A stretch of DNA of 50,657 nt from a virus, in the IMG/VR virus record IMGVR_UViG_3300042010_000112, positions 1-50,657 of that record. One strand, written 5' to 3'. Below are positions 1 through 6,504 of the stretch, piece by piece. The notes beneath the pieces were generated by a model. It was not told the DNA's origin. It saw only the letters and a list, made by a program, of their open reading frames with translations, and searched no databases. A program made the translations under genes and the position numbers. Within the stretch, counting starts at the first letter, position 1. Every line of letters starts with the position of its first letter.

Positions 1-203
1 CATGATTACTTGCCCTCCATCGTACTGAAGCGTTGTATGGCGAGTAAGTAGATAAACCTTTCGGAACGGTACGACCTCTAGCGGAATGCCGCAACCAGCC
101 CGTGCTGTACATTAGGATGAAAAGCTCGCCCAGCGGCGATCTACCAACGGCCTCTTGTCCGTGGATAACCAGGGCTTGAATCCTGGATGCTGGGAACGAT
201 TTC
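1..203 (+). other. Structured gene-free leader before tRNA-Leu
   Basis: No convincing open reading frame is seen here. Several short self-complementary segments occur: a GCGG/CCGC hairpin near 91-102 and a CCAGG/CCTGG stem with a TTGAAT-containing loop near 169-186. A 7-bp pairing of CCCAGCG (129-135) with TGCTGGG (188-194) would enclose the latter, giving a tRNA-like outline of about 67 nt. It lacks a proper D-arm, a 7-nt T-loop and a CCA end, so it could be a decayed or highly divergent tRNA rather than a working one. It lies directly upstream of a normal tRNA and may be part of the same transcript. Confidence 0.3.
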
Positions 204-290
204 GCGGGGATGGTGGAGCGGTATACGCAGCGGCCTTAAAAGCCGCCGCCCAACTGGGCTCGCTGGGTTCGAATCCCGCTCCCCGCACCA
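204..290 (+). tRNA. tRNA-Leu(TAA)
   Basis: Class II tRNA with acceptor GCGGGGA pairing with TCCCCGC, a 5-bp anticodon stem GCGGC/GCCGC and loop CTTAAAA giving anticodon TAA, which reads UUA leucine codons. A long variable arm is followed by a T-arm with loop TTCGAAT, and CCA is encoded. A hairpin terminator at 299-317 follows closely. Confidence 0.95.
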
Positions 291-298
291 AACATAGT

Positions 299-317
299 GC
301 CTGCCTTTTGGGCAGGC
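299..317 (+). terminator. Hairpin terminator after tRNA-Leu
   Basis: GCCTGCC pairs with GGCAGGC around a TTTTG loop and is followed by TTTATGCC. The same trailing TTTATGCC follows many hairpins in this window. Confidence 0.7.
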
Positions 318-331
318 TTTATGCCGCGTTA

Positions 332-340
332 TGATATAAT
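332..340 (+). promoter_or_regulatory. Extended -10 promoter (TGATATAAT)
   Basis: TG-A-TATAAT is a perfect sigma70-type extended -10 box, 18 bp upstream of the start codon of the LamG-like gene. No good -35 box is seen; extended -10 promoters often do without one. A GGAG ribosome-binding site at 346-349 precedes the ATG. Confidence 0.55.
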
Positions 341-357
341 CTTAATGGAGCATAAAT

Positions 358-1083
358 ATGTTCGAATCACTATTGTCCAGTGGCCACCCAGGCGCTGCAG
401 AAACGGGGGATGTGGTATTCCTATATGACCCTGTTACAAATACGGATCTTGTTGGTGGTCCAGCAGTAACCACACTATCGGGTGGTGCAGTCGCAGATGA
501 AACTATTTTGATCAATGGGCAACCTACTCTTAAATTTCCATCCGTAACAGCAAAACATGTTATTACATTTCCTACGGATCTAAATTTAGTCCAAGGTAAT
601 TGGACATTGGAGTGGTCGTTTATCAACAACAGTGCGCCAACAGCTTATGCCAACGATTTCGTAATGTACTCTAGAACTGGTGGTGCAGGCGTTGGTCTAT
701 ATACCCGTTTTGGAGATGGTGGGTTCCTTAACCGTTGGGTATTGTCAGATCCAAGAGGTGCAGCAACTCCGAGTCTCACGCAACCTTTACCGTTCACTAA
801 AGCAGCATTGGTTGGGTTAACGACTAACGTAGCCCTGGTCAGTATTGCCGGCGTCATCCGGGTATACGTTAACGGCGTAGCTACAATGATGGCCCTGGGT
901 AACGGTAGCACCAACTACAACCAACCTACCTTTATAGCTGAAGGTATGGACAAGATTTATGCATTTGGTCTAGGTGATGTCAACTCTACTGTTCGAGCAG
1001 TACCAGGGAACCGTGGTCGTATTCGACTAAGTAACTTTGCTAGATATAAGAGCAACTACACTCCTGGCCCATTGACCCTGTAA
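358..1083 (+). CDS. LamG/concanavalin-like beta-sandwich protein, likely virion-associated
   Basis: A 241-residue protein with no signal peptide or membrane segment. The sequence is rich in Gly, Thr, Asn and Val in alternating beta-type runs. The order GNWTLEWSF (about residue 80), a central GVGLYTRFGDGG stretch, VIRVYVNG (about 167) and a late RGRIRLSNFARY motif is the pattern of LamG or concanavalin A-like lectin domains on phage tail, fibre or decoration proteins. This is family-pattern recognition, not a measured match. The ATG has a GGAG ribosome site and an extended -10 promoter upstream. It stands alone between tRNA genes, so it could be a moron gene inserted in the tRNA cluster. A role in adsorption or head decoration is inference. 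Confidence 0.6.
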   Translation: MFESLLSSGHPGAAETGDVVFLYDPVTNTDLVGGPAVTTLSGGAVADETILINGQPTLKFPSVTAKHVITFPTDLNLVQGNWTLEWSFINNSAPTAYANDFVMYSRTGGAGVGLYTRFGDGGFLNRWVLSDPRGAATPSLTQPLPFTKAALVGLTTNVALVSIAGVIRVYVNGVATMMALGNGSTNYNQPTFIAEGMDKIYAFGLGDVNSTVRAVPGNRGRIRLSNFARYKSNYTPGPLTL

Positions 1084-1086
1084 AAA

Positions 1087-1110
1087 AATACTACCAGTGT
1101 AATAATATAC
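1087..1110 (+). promoter_or_regulatory. Promoter-like element before the tRNA operon
   Basis: AATACT, six bases, then GTAATAATATAC. The same two-block arrangement with identical spacing occurs at 3029-3052 and, looser, at 3377-3400. It sits just upstream of tRNA-Leu(TAG) and after a stop codon, so it most likely starts the tRNA transcript. Confidence 0.5.
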
Positions 1111-1111
1111 A

Positions 1112-1196
1112 GCGGACATGGCGGAATTGGTAGACGCACTGGATTTAGGTTCCAGCGCCGCAAGGCGTGAGAGTTCGAGTCTCTCTGTCCGCACCA
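1112..1196 (+). tRNA. tRNA-Leu(TAG)
   Basis: Class II tRNA with acceptor GCGGACA/TGTCCGC, anticodon stem CTGGA/TCCAG and loop TTTAGGT giving anticodon TAG, reading CUA. A long variable arm and the T-loop TTCGAGT are present and CCA is encoded. First clear tRNA of an operon that ends at the terminator at 1710-1727. Confidence 0.93.
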
Positions 1197-1397
1197 AACG
1201 TGCTCTACGGAGCCAACAAGTAAGAGCGTAATCGTTAACGCTTCGTTAACCGAGGTCATGGTGAGAAAGGAGTGTGGTTCGATTCCACATGATAAGTCTT
1301 AAGGACAATAAGCCTTAAGTAACTCTGGTGAGACAAATGGTTCGGCCAGCTAGGCCGTTAAATGCATCGGCGGAATCCGATCAAGTAGCAAAGTTTT
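1197..1397 (+). other. Tandem tRNA-like debris inside the tRNA operon
   Basis: No coding potential. A textbook T-arm (TGTGG, loop TTCGATT, CCACA) lies at 1273-1289, and an anticodon-like arm (CTTC, loop GTTAACC, GAGG) lies about 25 bases before it, but no matching acceptor strands or CCA are found. Further on come a 7-bp hairpin CTTAAGG/CCTTAAG (1298-1319), a CGGCC/GGCCG hairpin near 1341-1355 and an ATCGG/CCGAT arm near 1366-1381. These look like remains of one or two tRNA genes, or unusual structured RNAs co-transcribed with the tRNAs. Confidence 0.45.
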
Positions 1398-1485
1398 GGA
1401 AGTATGGCCGAGTGGGTTAAGGCAGCAGTCTTGAAAACTGCCGGGTGTAACAGCCCCTAGAGTTCGAATCTCTATGCTTCCGCCA
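1398..1485 (+). tRNA. tRNA-Ser(TGA)
   Basis: Acceptor GGAAGTA/TGCTTCC, anticodon stem GCAGT/ACTGC with loop CTTGAAA, anticodon TGA reading UCA. Long class II variable arm, T-loop TTCGAAT, encoded CCA. Confidence 0.94.
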
Positions 1486-1492
1486 ATTTAGA

Positions 1493-1579
1493 GCTGAGAT
1501 GGCAGAGTGGACGAATGCGCGGGATTGCAAATCCTGTTTCGAAAGATCATCGGGGGTTCAAATCCCTCTCTTAGCTCCA
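1493..1579 (+). tRNA. tRNA with anticodon GCA (Cys) and a long variable arm
   Basis: Acceptor GCTGAGA pairs with TCTTAGC, T at position 73 and encoded CCA follow. The anticodon loop TTGCAAA gives GCA, and U73 plus GCA are the classical cysteine identity elements. The stretch between anticodon stem and T-stem is about 15 nt, which makes it a class II body more typical of Ser or Leu. It may be a chimeric tRNA evolved from a Ser or Leu gene. Confidence 0.85.
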
Positions 1580-1580
1580 A

Positions 1581-1656
1581 GCCGTTATAGCTCAGTAGGT
1601 AGAGCAACTCACTTGTAATGAGAAGGTCGCGGGTTCGATTCCTGCTGACGGCACCA
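1581..1656 (+). tRNA. tRNA-Thr(TGT)
   Basis: Ordinary 76-nt class I tRNA: acceptor GCCGTTA/TGACGGC, D-arm with AGTAGGT, anticodon loop CTTGTAA giving TGT (reads ACA), T-loop TTCGATT, CCA encoded. It begins one base after the preceding tRNA. Confidence 0.95.
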
Positions 1657-1709
1657 GATACGACGAAAACTCGTTGTTGCAACATTGGCCTTAGAGCCCC
1701 TTCGCATTG

Positions 1710-1727
1710 GCTCGCCTTCGGGTGAGC
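1710..1727 (+). terminator. TTCG hairpin terminator closing the tRNA operon
   Basis: GCTCGCC, loop TTCG, GGTGAGC, followed by TTTATGCCC. The in-frame ATG inside this motif is not used as a start; the real start of the next gene is at 1761. Confidence 0.75.
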
Positions 1728-1760
1728 TTTATGCCCACAATCAATCAAGAGGAATTTACA

Positions 1761-2147
1761 ATGTATCCACACAACTATTTCCCTAAACGTAAAACAGCAG
1801 CTGAGCGTCTGCGTGACGGCGAAGCATATCGGGCAATGTTAGATAAACAAACAGCAGCCGAAGCAGAGCGTACTCGGTTCAAAGGACCTGAGCCAATCCA
1901 GGAAGCCATAGTGGCTTATGGAGCTGGCTTACAACCATACTTCAATGACATCCGGGGTGATAGCACTTGGAGCAATGCACAGATCTGTGGTAAGTTAGAA
2001 ATAGCCATGCATGAGATCCGTGACGGCTTTACCGAAAGGCAGAAAGCTTATAAGACATATGAGCCTACGGTTGTATTTGTAGAAGAAGGCAGACGTGGAT
2101 ATTTCTCGTTGCGTTTAGATGGTTGGGAAATAGGGAAGATTAGCTAA
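1761..2147 (+). CDS. Hypothetical protein before RlmN-like gene
   Basis: A 128-residue protein starting MYPHNYFPKRK after a good GAGG ribosome site. An in-frame ATG at 1707 is rejected because it lies within the tRNA-operon terminator. The N-terminal half is charged and helix-prone with several Ala-Glu-Arg runs; the C-terminal part has alternating beta-like segments. No family is recognised. Its stop codon abuts the ATG of the radical SAM gene (TAATGG), so the two are translationally coupled and may act together. Confidence 0.7.
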   Translation: MYPHNYFPKRKTAAERLRDGEAYRAMLDKQTAAEAERTRFKGPEPIQEAIVAYGAGLQPYFNDIRGDSTWSNAQICGKLEIAMHEIRDGFTERQKAYKTYEPTVVFVEEGRRGYFSLRLDGWEIGKIS

Positions 2148-3028
2148 TGGATCTTATCTTTAAGCAACATGTTTCACAACTCGATCAATCGGTTAACTTC
2201 GAACACCGCTTTGCTGACCACCCTGGGATGCTAGAGGCACGTTACGTACGTCGGGTTGATGACTACTTCATTGTTTACTTGTCTTCTCAGACAGGTTGTG
2301 AACAGGCTTGCCGGATGTGTTGGCTGACAGCAACAGGGCAAAACAAGACACGCGATGTTACTGTACAGGAATACTTGGACCAGGCTAAAGAAGTCCTCAA
2401 GTATTACGATGAACGTAACCCAGCTAAGATGGTACACTTTAACTTCATGGCACGCGGTGAACCATTCGCCAATAAGATCTTTCTAGAGCATGCAGATGAA
2501 GTATTGGCTGGACTCGCCACTTTAGCTAAAGAACGTGGACTGGAATACAAGTTCCTGATTTCTACGATCTTTCCCGAAGAGGTAGGGTACATTGATCTTA
2601 CTGAGATCTTTAAAGAACCCGCGTTATATCCAGAACTGTACTACTCTATCTACAGCATGGACAAAAAGTTCCGTAGACGGTGGTTACCAAAGGCAGCCTC
2701 CCCAGAACGAGCATTAGACGAATTAAAGGCATGGCAAGAGCACACGGGTAAAATCCCAAAGATTCACTATGCGTTCATTAATAATGAAAACGATAGTCTT
2801 GGTGCAGTTAAAGCGATCTGTGACGAAATCGTTGAACTAGAACTCGATGTGAATTGGAACGTAGTTCGTTATAATCCACCAGAAGGACATTACTCCAAGG
2901 AAACAGTAGAAGGGCAAATACACTACCTAGCTGGTTACATTCGTAGTCGGTTACCTAAGGCACGTGTTAAAGTAATCCCTCGGGTTGGTACGGATGTCCA
3001 AGCGAGTTGTGGTACGTTCTTGAAATAA
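2147..3028 (+). CDS. RlmN-like radical SAM protein
   Basis: A 293-residue radical SAM enzyme. The cluster motif CxxxCxxC is C51, C55, C58 in the RlmN-style context SSQTGC. RGEP at 103-106 fits the SAM-binding GEP motif, the IYSMD and AFINNEND regions match later RlmN strands, and SCG near the end (C288) matches the methyl-carrier Cys of RlmN. Known RlmN proteins methylate A2503 of 23S rRNA and certain tRNAs. Two oddities: the N-terminal accessory domain of RlmN (about 90 residues) is missing, and the residue aligned with the second catalytic Cys (C118 of E. coli RlmN, seven before the first cluster Cys) is Tyr44. So it may have a different substrate or mechanism. The tRNA cluster next door makes a tRNA substrate attractive, but that is inference. 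Confidence 0.8.
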   Translation: MDLIFKQHVSQLDQSVNFEHRFADHPGMLEARYVRRVDDYFIVYLSSQTGCEQACRMCWLTATGQNKTRDVTVQEYLDQAKEVLKYYDERNPAKMVHFNFMARGEPFANKIFLEHADEVLAGLATLAKERGLEYKFLISTIFPEEVGYIDLTEIFKEPALYPELYYSIYSMDKKFRRRWLPKAASPERALDELKAWQEHTGKIPKIHYAFINNENDSLGAVKAICDEIVELELDVNWNVVRYNPPEGHYSKETVEGQIHYLAGYIRSRLPKARVKVIPRVGTDVQASCGTFLK

Positions 3029-3052
3029 AATACTGGTGCTGTAATAGTATAC
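3029..3052 (+). promoter_or_regulatory. Promoter-like element before ncRNA candidate
   Basis: AATACT, six bases, GTAATAGTATAC: same blocks and spacing as the element at 1087-1110 that precedes the tRNA operon. It directly follows the stop codon of the RlmN-like gene. Confidence 0.5.
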
Positions 3053-3360
3053 GACCAAGGCATGTGTTGTAAGCGGTTTACATGCTGAACGGTGGAAGAT
3101 ACAAATAACAACGACGGCTGTCAACCGTCAAACCGAATGTCTTATTTACGCATGTGACAGTGTGTCTATAAGAAGGTCGTGTAATAATGTTGTGGATATC
3201 CGATAGGGCCAGCCATTGGGTGCTGGACGTAGATATCTTCAATCTCTTATTAGGCGGCGCCGGATAACACCAAGATCTCTGATTAATTGGGGATAGAGCA
3301 GGCCGGCCTTGGAACTATCTGGTTTAACTTAAGTATTGAGTCCTACCTGCGGGTAGGGCT
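3053..3360 (+). ncRNA. Candidate structured noncoding RNA
   Basis: A stretch of roughly 300 nt without a plausible gene, bounded by a promoter-like element (3029-3052) and a terminator hairpin (3342-3357). It contains several hairpins: GCATGT/ACATGC (about 3060-3085), GACGG/CCGTC with a 7-nt loop CTGTCAA (about 3113-3131) that looks like an Asp GTC anticodon arm, a GATATC/GATATC stem enclosing CCAGC/GCTGG (about 3196-3237), and GCCGG/CCGGC enclosing a further stem (about 3258-3306). No complete tRNA fits. It could be a regulatory RNA, a decoy with a tRNA anticodon arm, or fused tRNA relics. Confidence 0.45.
3342..3357 (+). terminator. Terminator hairpin of the ncRNA candidate
   Basis: CCTACC, loop TGCG, GGTAGG, then GGCTTTATGC. 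Followed at once by another promoter-like element. Confidence 0.65.
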
Positions 3361-3376
3361 TTATGCTGTGTAAAAG

Positions 3377-3400
3377 AATACTCGCGGTAATACAATATAC
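3377..3400 (+). promoter_or_regulatory. Promoter-like element
   Basis: AATACT, four bases, GTAATACAATATAC; a looser copy of the elements at 1087 and 3029. It precedes the gene at 3466 by about 65 bp. Confidence 0.4.
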
Positions 3401-3465
3401 AGGACTATACGTTCAAGCACTTAGAAAGTTACGAGCATCGTAATTAACGCTTGAAAGGTATAAAC

Positions 3466-3777
3466 ATGTTTTACAACGATTGGTCCGAAAGTGGTATTGA
3501 TGGTTTGATGTCTGACTTCTCCATTCACGAAAGTGATTTGGCTGGTGTAACAATCATTCACGCTGACTATACTTACGAAGATTACAGTGGGTCCGCCTAC
3601 GTGCTCTACGTTAAGGAAGGAAAGTATTATGAAGTCCATGGTTCTCACTGCTCCTGTATGGGACTGGAAGGACAATGGGAGCCTGAAGAATGCGCCCTGT
3701 ACGAGTTGGCAGAAATGCTAACACGCCGAGGTGATTCCGTCATCGGTAAAGACCTTCAATCTTACTTGGATAGATGA
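3466..3777 (+). CDS. Conserved phage small protein with HCSCxGLEGQWEPE motif
   Basis: A 103-residue protein. The start is the ATG with AAAGG a few bases upstream; a TTG 15 bp earlier is rejected. The centre reads YEDYSGSAYVLYVKEGKYYEV, followed by HGSHCSCMGLEGQWEPE. I recall this motif from small uncharacterised proteins in many tailed phages and some bacteria. The His and two Cys could bind a metal, but no function is known to me. It stands as its own unit between a promoter-like element and the terminator at 3798-3817. Confidence 0.8.
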   Translation: MFYNDWSESGIDGLMSDFSIHESDLAGVTIIHADYTYEDYSGSAYVLYVKEGKYYEVHGSHCSCMGLEGQWEPEECALYELAEMLTRRGDSVIGKDLQSYLDR

Positions 3778-3797
3778 ACTGTAGTTCTGTAGCAAAG

Positions 3798-3817
3798 GAG
3801 TTCCCTTCGGGGAGCTC
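3798..3817 (+). terminator. TTCG hairpin terminator
   Basis: GAGTTCCC, loop TTCG, GGGAGCTC, then TTATGCC. An AATACT block at 3835-3840 follows and may be part of a weak promoter for the next gene. Confidence 0.7.
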
Positions 3818-3895
3818 TTATGCCGTTGTGTAGAAATACTCGATTGGACAATGTAGTGAACCAATAACCGTTAATCCCGCAATGAGGTTAGGACC

Positions 3896-4249
3896 ATGCG
3901 ATTCAATTGGGAACCCGGTCGACAAGGAACAGGTTACGAGAAATTACAACTCTTAAACCGTTGGAAGTTCTTTAGTCGATTTAAATGGGATCTTTACTTA
4001 CTGCGTTACCCGGTAGGCTCAGGTATCCCTAGACATCGTGATCCATTACCTAACCACAGGCATTACCGGTTAAACATCTATCTGCGCAACGCAAGTGCAG
4101 GTGGTGTCCCTGAACATGATGATGTAATCATAAGCAACCGCTTCTTTACATTGTTCAGACCAGATTTGTCAACACACAGCGTTAGCCCCGTAACTAAAGG
4201 TACGCGCTATGTCTTAAGCTTTGGCTTATCAAAACAAATTAACGTCTAA
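3896..4249 (+). CDS. Minimal 2OG-Fe(II) oxygenase-like protein
   Basis: A 117-residue protein showing the signature of the double-stranded beta-helix 2-oxoglutarate/Fe(II) dioxygenases. The HxD iron ligands are H47 and D49 (PRHRDP), the distal His is H94 (THSVSP), and R104 ten residues later (KGTRYVLSFG) would bind the 2OG carboxylate. RLNIYLR at 58-64 is the usual core strand. The family hydroxylates or demethylates proteins, nucleic acids or small molecules; the substrate here is unknown. At 117 residues it is near the minimum for a functional fold. The ATG follows a TTAGGA ribosome site. It lies just ahead of rtcB, whose start is 28 bp past its stop, so they probably share a transcript. 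Confidence 0.7.
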   Translation: MRFNWEPGRQGTGYEKLQLLNRWKFFSRFKWDLYLLRYPVGSGIPRHRDPLPNHRHYRLNIYLRNASAGGVPEHDDVIISNRFFTLFRPDLSTHSVSPVTKGTRYVLSFGLSKQINV

Positions 4250-4277
4250 ACTCTCTTTCCATCCGCGTGAGGTTTAT

Positions 4278-5543
4278 ATGAAACAAGAAACAAAGACATT
4301 TGAAATCATTGGTGGAGAACCCGAACCGGGAACTAAACCGATCAAAGGCTGGACTGTCGGCGTGCCGGTAGAACCAGAAGCTGTTAAACAACTGAAGAAC
4401 ATTGCTGCACTTCCGTTCATCTATTCCCACGTCGCAGTAATGCCTGACGTTCATTTGGGTAAAGGTGCAACGGTTGGTTCTGTGATCGCTACTAAAGGCG
4501 CTATCGTGCCAGCAGCAGTCGGTGTAGACATTGGGTGCGGAATGGCAGCCCAACGCCTGCGCTTCTCCTCAGACGCGCTTCCAGAGTCTCTGGGGCATCT
4601 CCGTGCCGCTATTGAATCGTGCGTACCTCATGGACGTACGGATAATGGCGGTAAGAACGATCGTGGTGCTTTTGGTACCGTGTCTATCTTCAATCATCAA
4701 GTGAAAGCTGTACGCGAAGAAGCTGAAAAGCTCCGCCGGCAACTGGACTCGATTGTTGAACGGCATCCAAAACTGAAGCGTGCTTCTGAGAAAGCCTGGA
4801 ACCACGTAGGTACACTTGGTACAGGTAACCACTTCATCGAACTGTGTCTAGATGAAACAGATCGTGTGTGGATTATGCTGCACTCTGGTTCTCGTGGTAT
4901 TGGTAACGCTATCGGTTCGTACTTCATCGAGAAAGCCAAAGAAGAGATGGGTCGGTTCTTCATCCATCTGCCGGACAAAGATCTGTCATATCTTCCAGAA
5001 GGTTCCCGTTACTACAACGATTACGTTGAAGCGGTATCCTGGGCGCAGCGCTTTGCTGCATTGAACCGTTCGGTAATGATGCACGCTGCACTGGGCGCTA
5101 TTCACCGTACGTTGGGTCTGCCGATTGATTCTGATATGGAAGCAATCAACTGCCACCACAACTACGTGTCTGAAGAACGACACATGGGACAAAACGTTAT
5201 CGTAACTCGTAAGGGTGCGGTAGCTGCTCATGAAGGTACTCTGGGGATCATCCCTGGATCGATGGGTGCTAAGTCTTTCATCGTTCGCGGTAAAGGTAAT
5301 CGTGATTCCTTCTGCTCGTGTTCGCATGGAGCTGGTCGTGTCATGTCGCGTACCCAAGCTGCCAAGACCTTTACACTGGAAGATCACATCCGTGACACAG
5401 CTGGTGTTGAATGCCGTAAGGATATCGAGGTAATCGATGAAACACCTAAGGCATACAAAAACATCGAAGACGTGATGTCTGCTCAGGAAGAACTGGTAGA
5501 TATCGTTCATACACTGAAACAATTCCTGTGCGTGAAAGGATGA
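4278..5543 (+). CDS. rtcB: RNA-splicing ligase RtcB
   Basis: A 421-residue RtcB, close to the usual length of 400-480. RtcB joins 2',3'-cyclic phosphate or 3'-phosphate RNA ends to 5'-OH ends using GTP and Mn2+, and repairs cleaved tRNA or rRNA. All key motifs are present: D57 and H59 in MPDVHLGKG, C87 in GVDIGCGM, H185 in GNHF, H202 in HSGSRG, HHNYV at 293-297, PGSMG at 326-330 and the guanylylated His H350 in SHGAGR. Start chosen at 4278, after a GTGAGG ribosome site; the longer ORF overlaps the upstream gene. It leads an operon with three unknown genes. No archease gene is seen. Its job here is most likely repair of tRNAs cut by host anticodon nucleases. Confidence 0.95.
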   Translation: MKQETKTFEIIGGEPEPGTKPIKGWTVGVPVEPEAVKQLKNIAALPFIYSHVAVMPDVHLGKGATVGSVIATKGAIVPAAVGVDIGCGMAAQRLRFSSDALPESLGHLRAAIESCVPHGRTDNGGKNDRGAFGTVSIFNHQVKAVREEAEKLRRQLDSIVERHPKLKRASEKAWNHVGTLGTGNHFIELCLDETDRVWIMLHSGSRGIGNAIGSYFIEKAKEEMGRFFIHLPDKDLSYLPEGSRYYNDYVEAVSWAQRFAALNRSVMMHAALGAIHRTLGLPIDSDMEAINCHHNYVSEERHMGQNVIVTRKGAVAAHEGTLGIIPGSMGAKSFIVRGKGNRDSFCSCSHGAGRVMSRTQAAKTFTLEDHIRDTAGVECRKDIEVIDETPKAYKNIEDVMSAQEELVDIVHTLKQFLCVKG

Positions 5544-5544
5544 T

Positions 5545-6504
5545 ATGGACTATACCGGATTCTGCCAAGCCGTTGAGGAGTTTGGATTAAAACATGTACG
5601 GGATGTGTCGAGTAGTTATTACTTAACACAAGCCCAAAAATACGTTTACATCATCGGACGTATCAACGAAGATCTTCGGCGCAGGTTCCCTGATGCCGAA
5701 TTCCAAACCGATTCTTGGTTTGACTTTGACCACGGCGACATAACCAAACAACATTGGTTCGTGTCATCTACAATCTACCAAAATGACCGCGCATTCCAAT
5801 ACCAGATCCGTATTATTCAAACGTATCTGCAGGAAGGTAGCGACTACGAAATTGAGAAAAAGGAAAGACCATACATGTCACGATTCCAAGACCGCGTACA
5901 GAAATACAGCCTCGACATCTTTGCTGAACTGACAGTCGATGCTAGTCTGTCTTCCAGCGAGTTCATCACCAAGTTCGAGAAAGCACTTATCGATAAACTA
6001 GAAGAGACCTATGACCGTAAAGGTTTTGAAGTGTCCCTGACAGTAAGTCATGGTAAGAGTGTTGTATATACTGCTTCGGTAGAAGATGCCATTGATGGTG
6101 CGGAAGTTACACTGGAAATTGGTCGTGAAGACTACATCGCCTCCACCGAAGAAAAGCCAGGTCTCAAGTGGACTAAAGACTTCAGTCTTGAAGCTGTTTA
6201 TAAAGAAGATCCTGAGTTCTTCAATAAACTGTCTAAGGTTCGGGCAACGATTGAATTCAGTCGTATCGCTACTAATGCACTGACTGATGCTTTCTTGACT
6301 AACGAAGAAGCTGTGGACAAGAACCTCGGTGCTTCCGTTATCCACGATTACGTAGCGCAGAAACTACAAGAAGCAGCACCACCTTGCGAGTTCACTATTA
6401 AAGTGGAAGTTGAAAATCGCACGGCAACGCTGCACGTAGAAGAAGCTACCACCAAAGTTAAGTTCCGCTTGCGCGCAACTCGTGAACTGGATACTGCTGA
6501 ATGA
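5545..6504 (+). CDS. Hypothetical protein in rtcB operon
   Basis: A 319-residue soluble protein with no recognised family. It begins one base after the rtcB stop, with its AAAGGA ribosome site inside the end of rtcB, so translation is coupled. The first 110 residues are rich in Tyr, Phe, Asp and Gln. The rest is a charged mix of helices and strands with many Glu and Lys, for example repeated segments of the type FEVSLTV and FTIKVEVE. No catalytic motif stands out. The strict coupling to rtcB makes a link with RNA repair possible, but untested. Confidence 0.75.
   Translation: MDYTGFCQAVEEFGLKHVRDVSSSYYLTQAQKYVYIIGRINEDLRRRFPDAEFQTDSWFDFDHGDITKQHWFVSSTIYQNDRAFQYQIRIIQTYLQEGSDYEIEKKERPYMSRFQDRVQKYSLDIFAELTVDASLSSSEFITKFEKALIDKLEETYDRKGFEVSLTVSHGKSVVYTASVEDAIDGAEVTLEIGREDYIASTEEKPGLKWTKDFSLEAVYKEDPEFFNKLSKVRATIEFSRIATNALTDAFLTNEEAVDKNLGASVIHDYVAQKLQEAAPPCEFTIKVEVENRTATLHVEEATTKVKFRLRATRELDTAE

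Noticed and set aside
1707-1760. Upstream ATG extension of the gene at 1761
   Set aside because: It runs through the terminator hairpin of the tRNA operon; the ATG at 1761 has the ribosome site.
3113-3131. tRNA-Asp(GTC)
   Set aside because: A good anticodon arm exists, but no D-arm, T-arm with TTCGA, acceptor stem or CCA could be placed around it.
4986-5522. 178-residue open frame on the minus strand
   Set aside because: Antisense to rtcB; no start signal.
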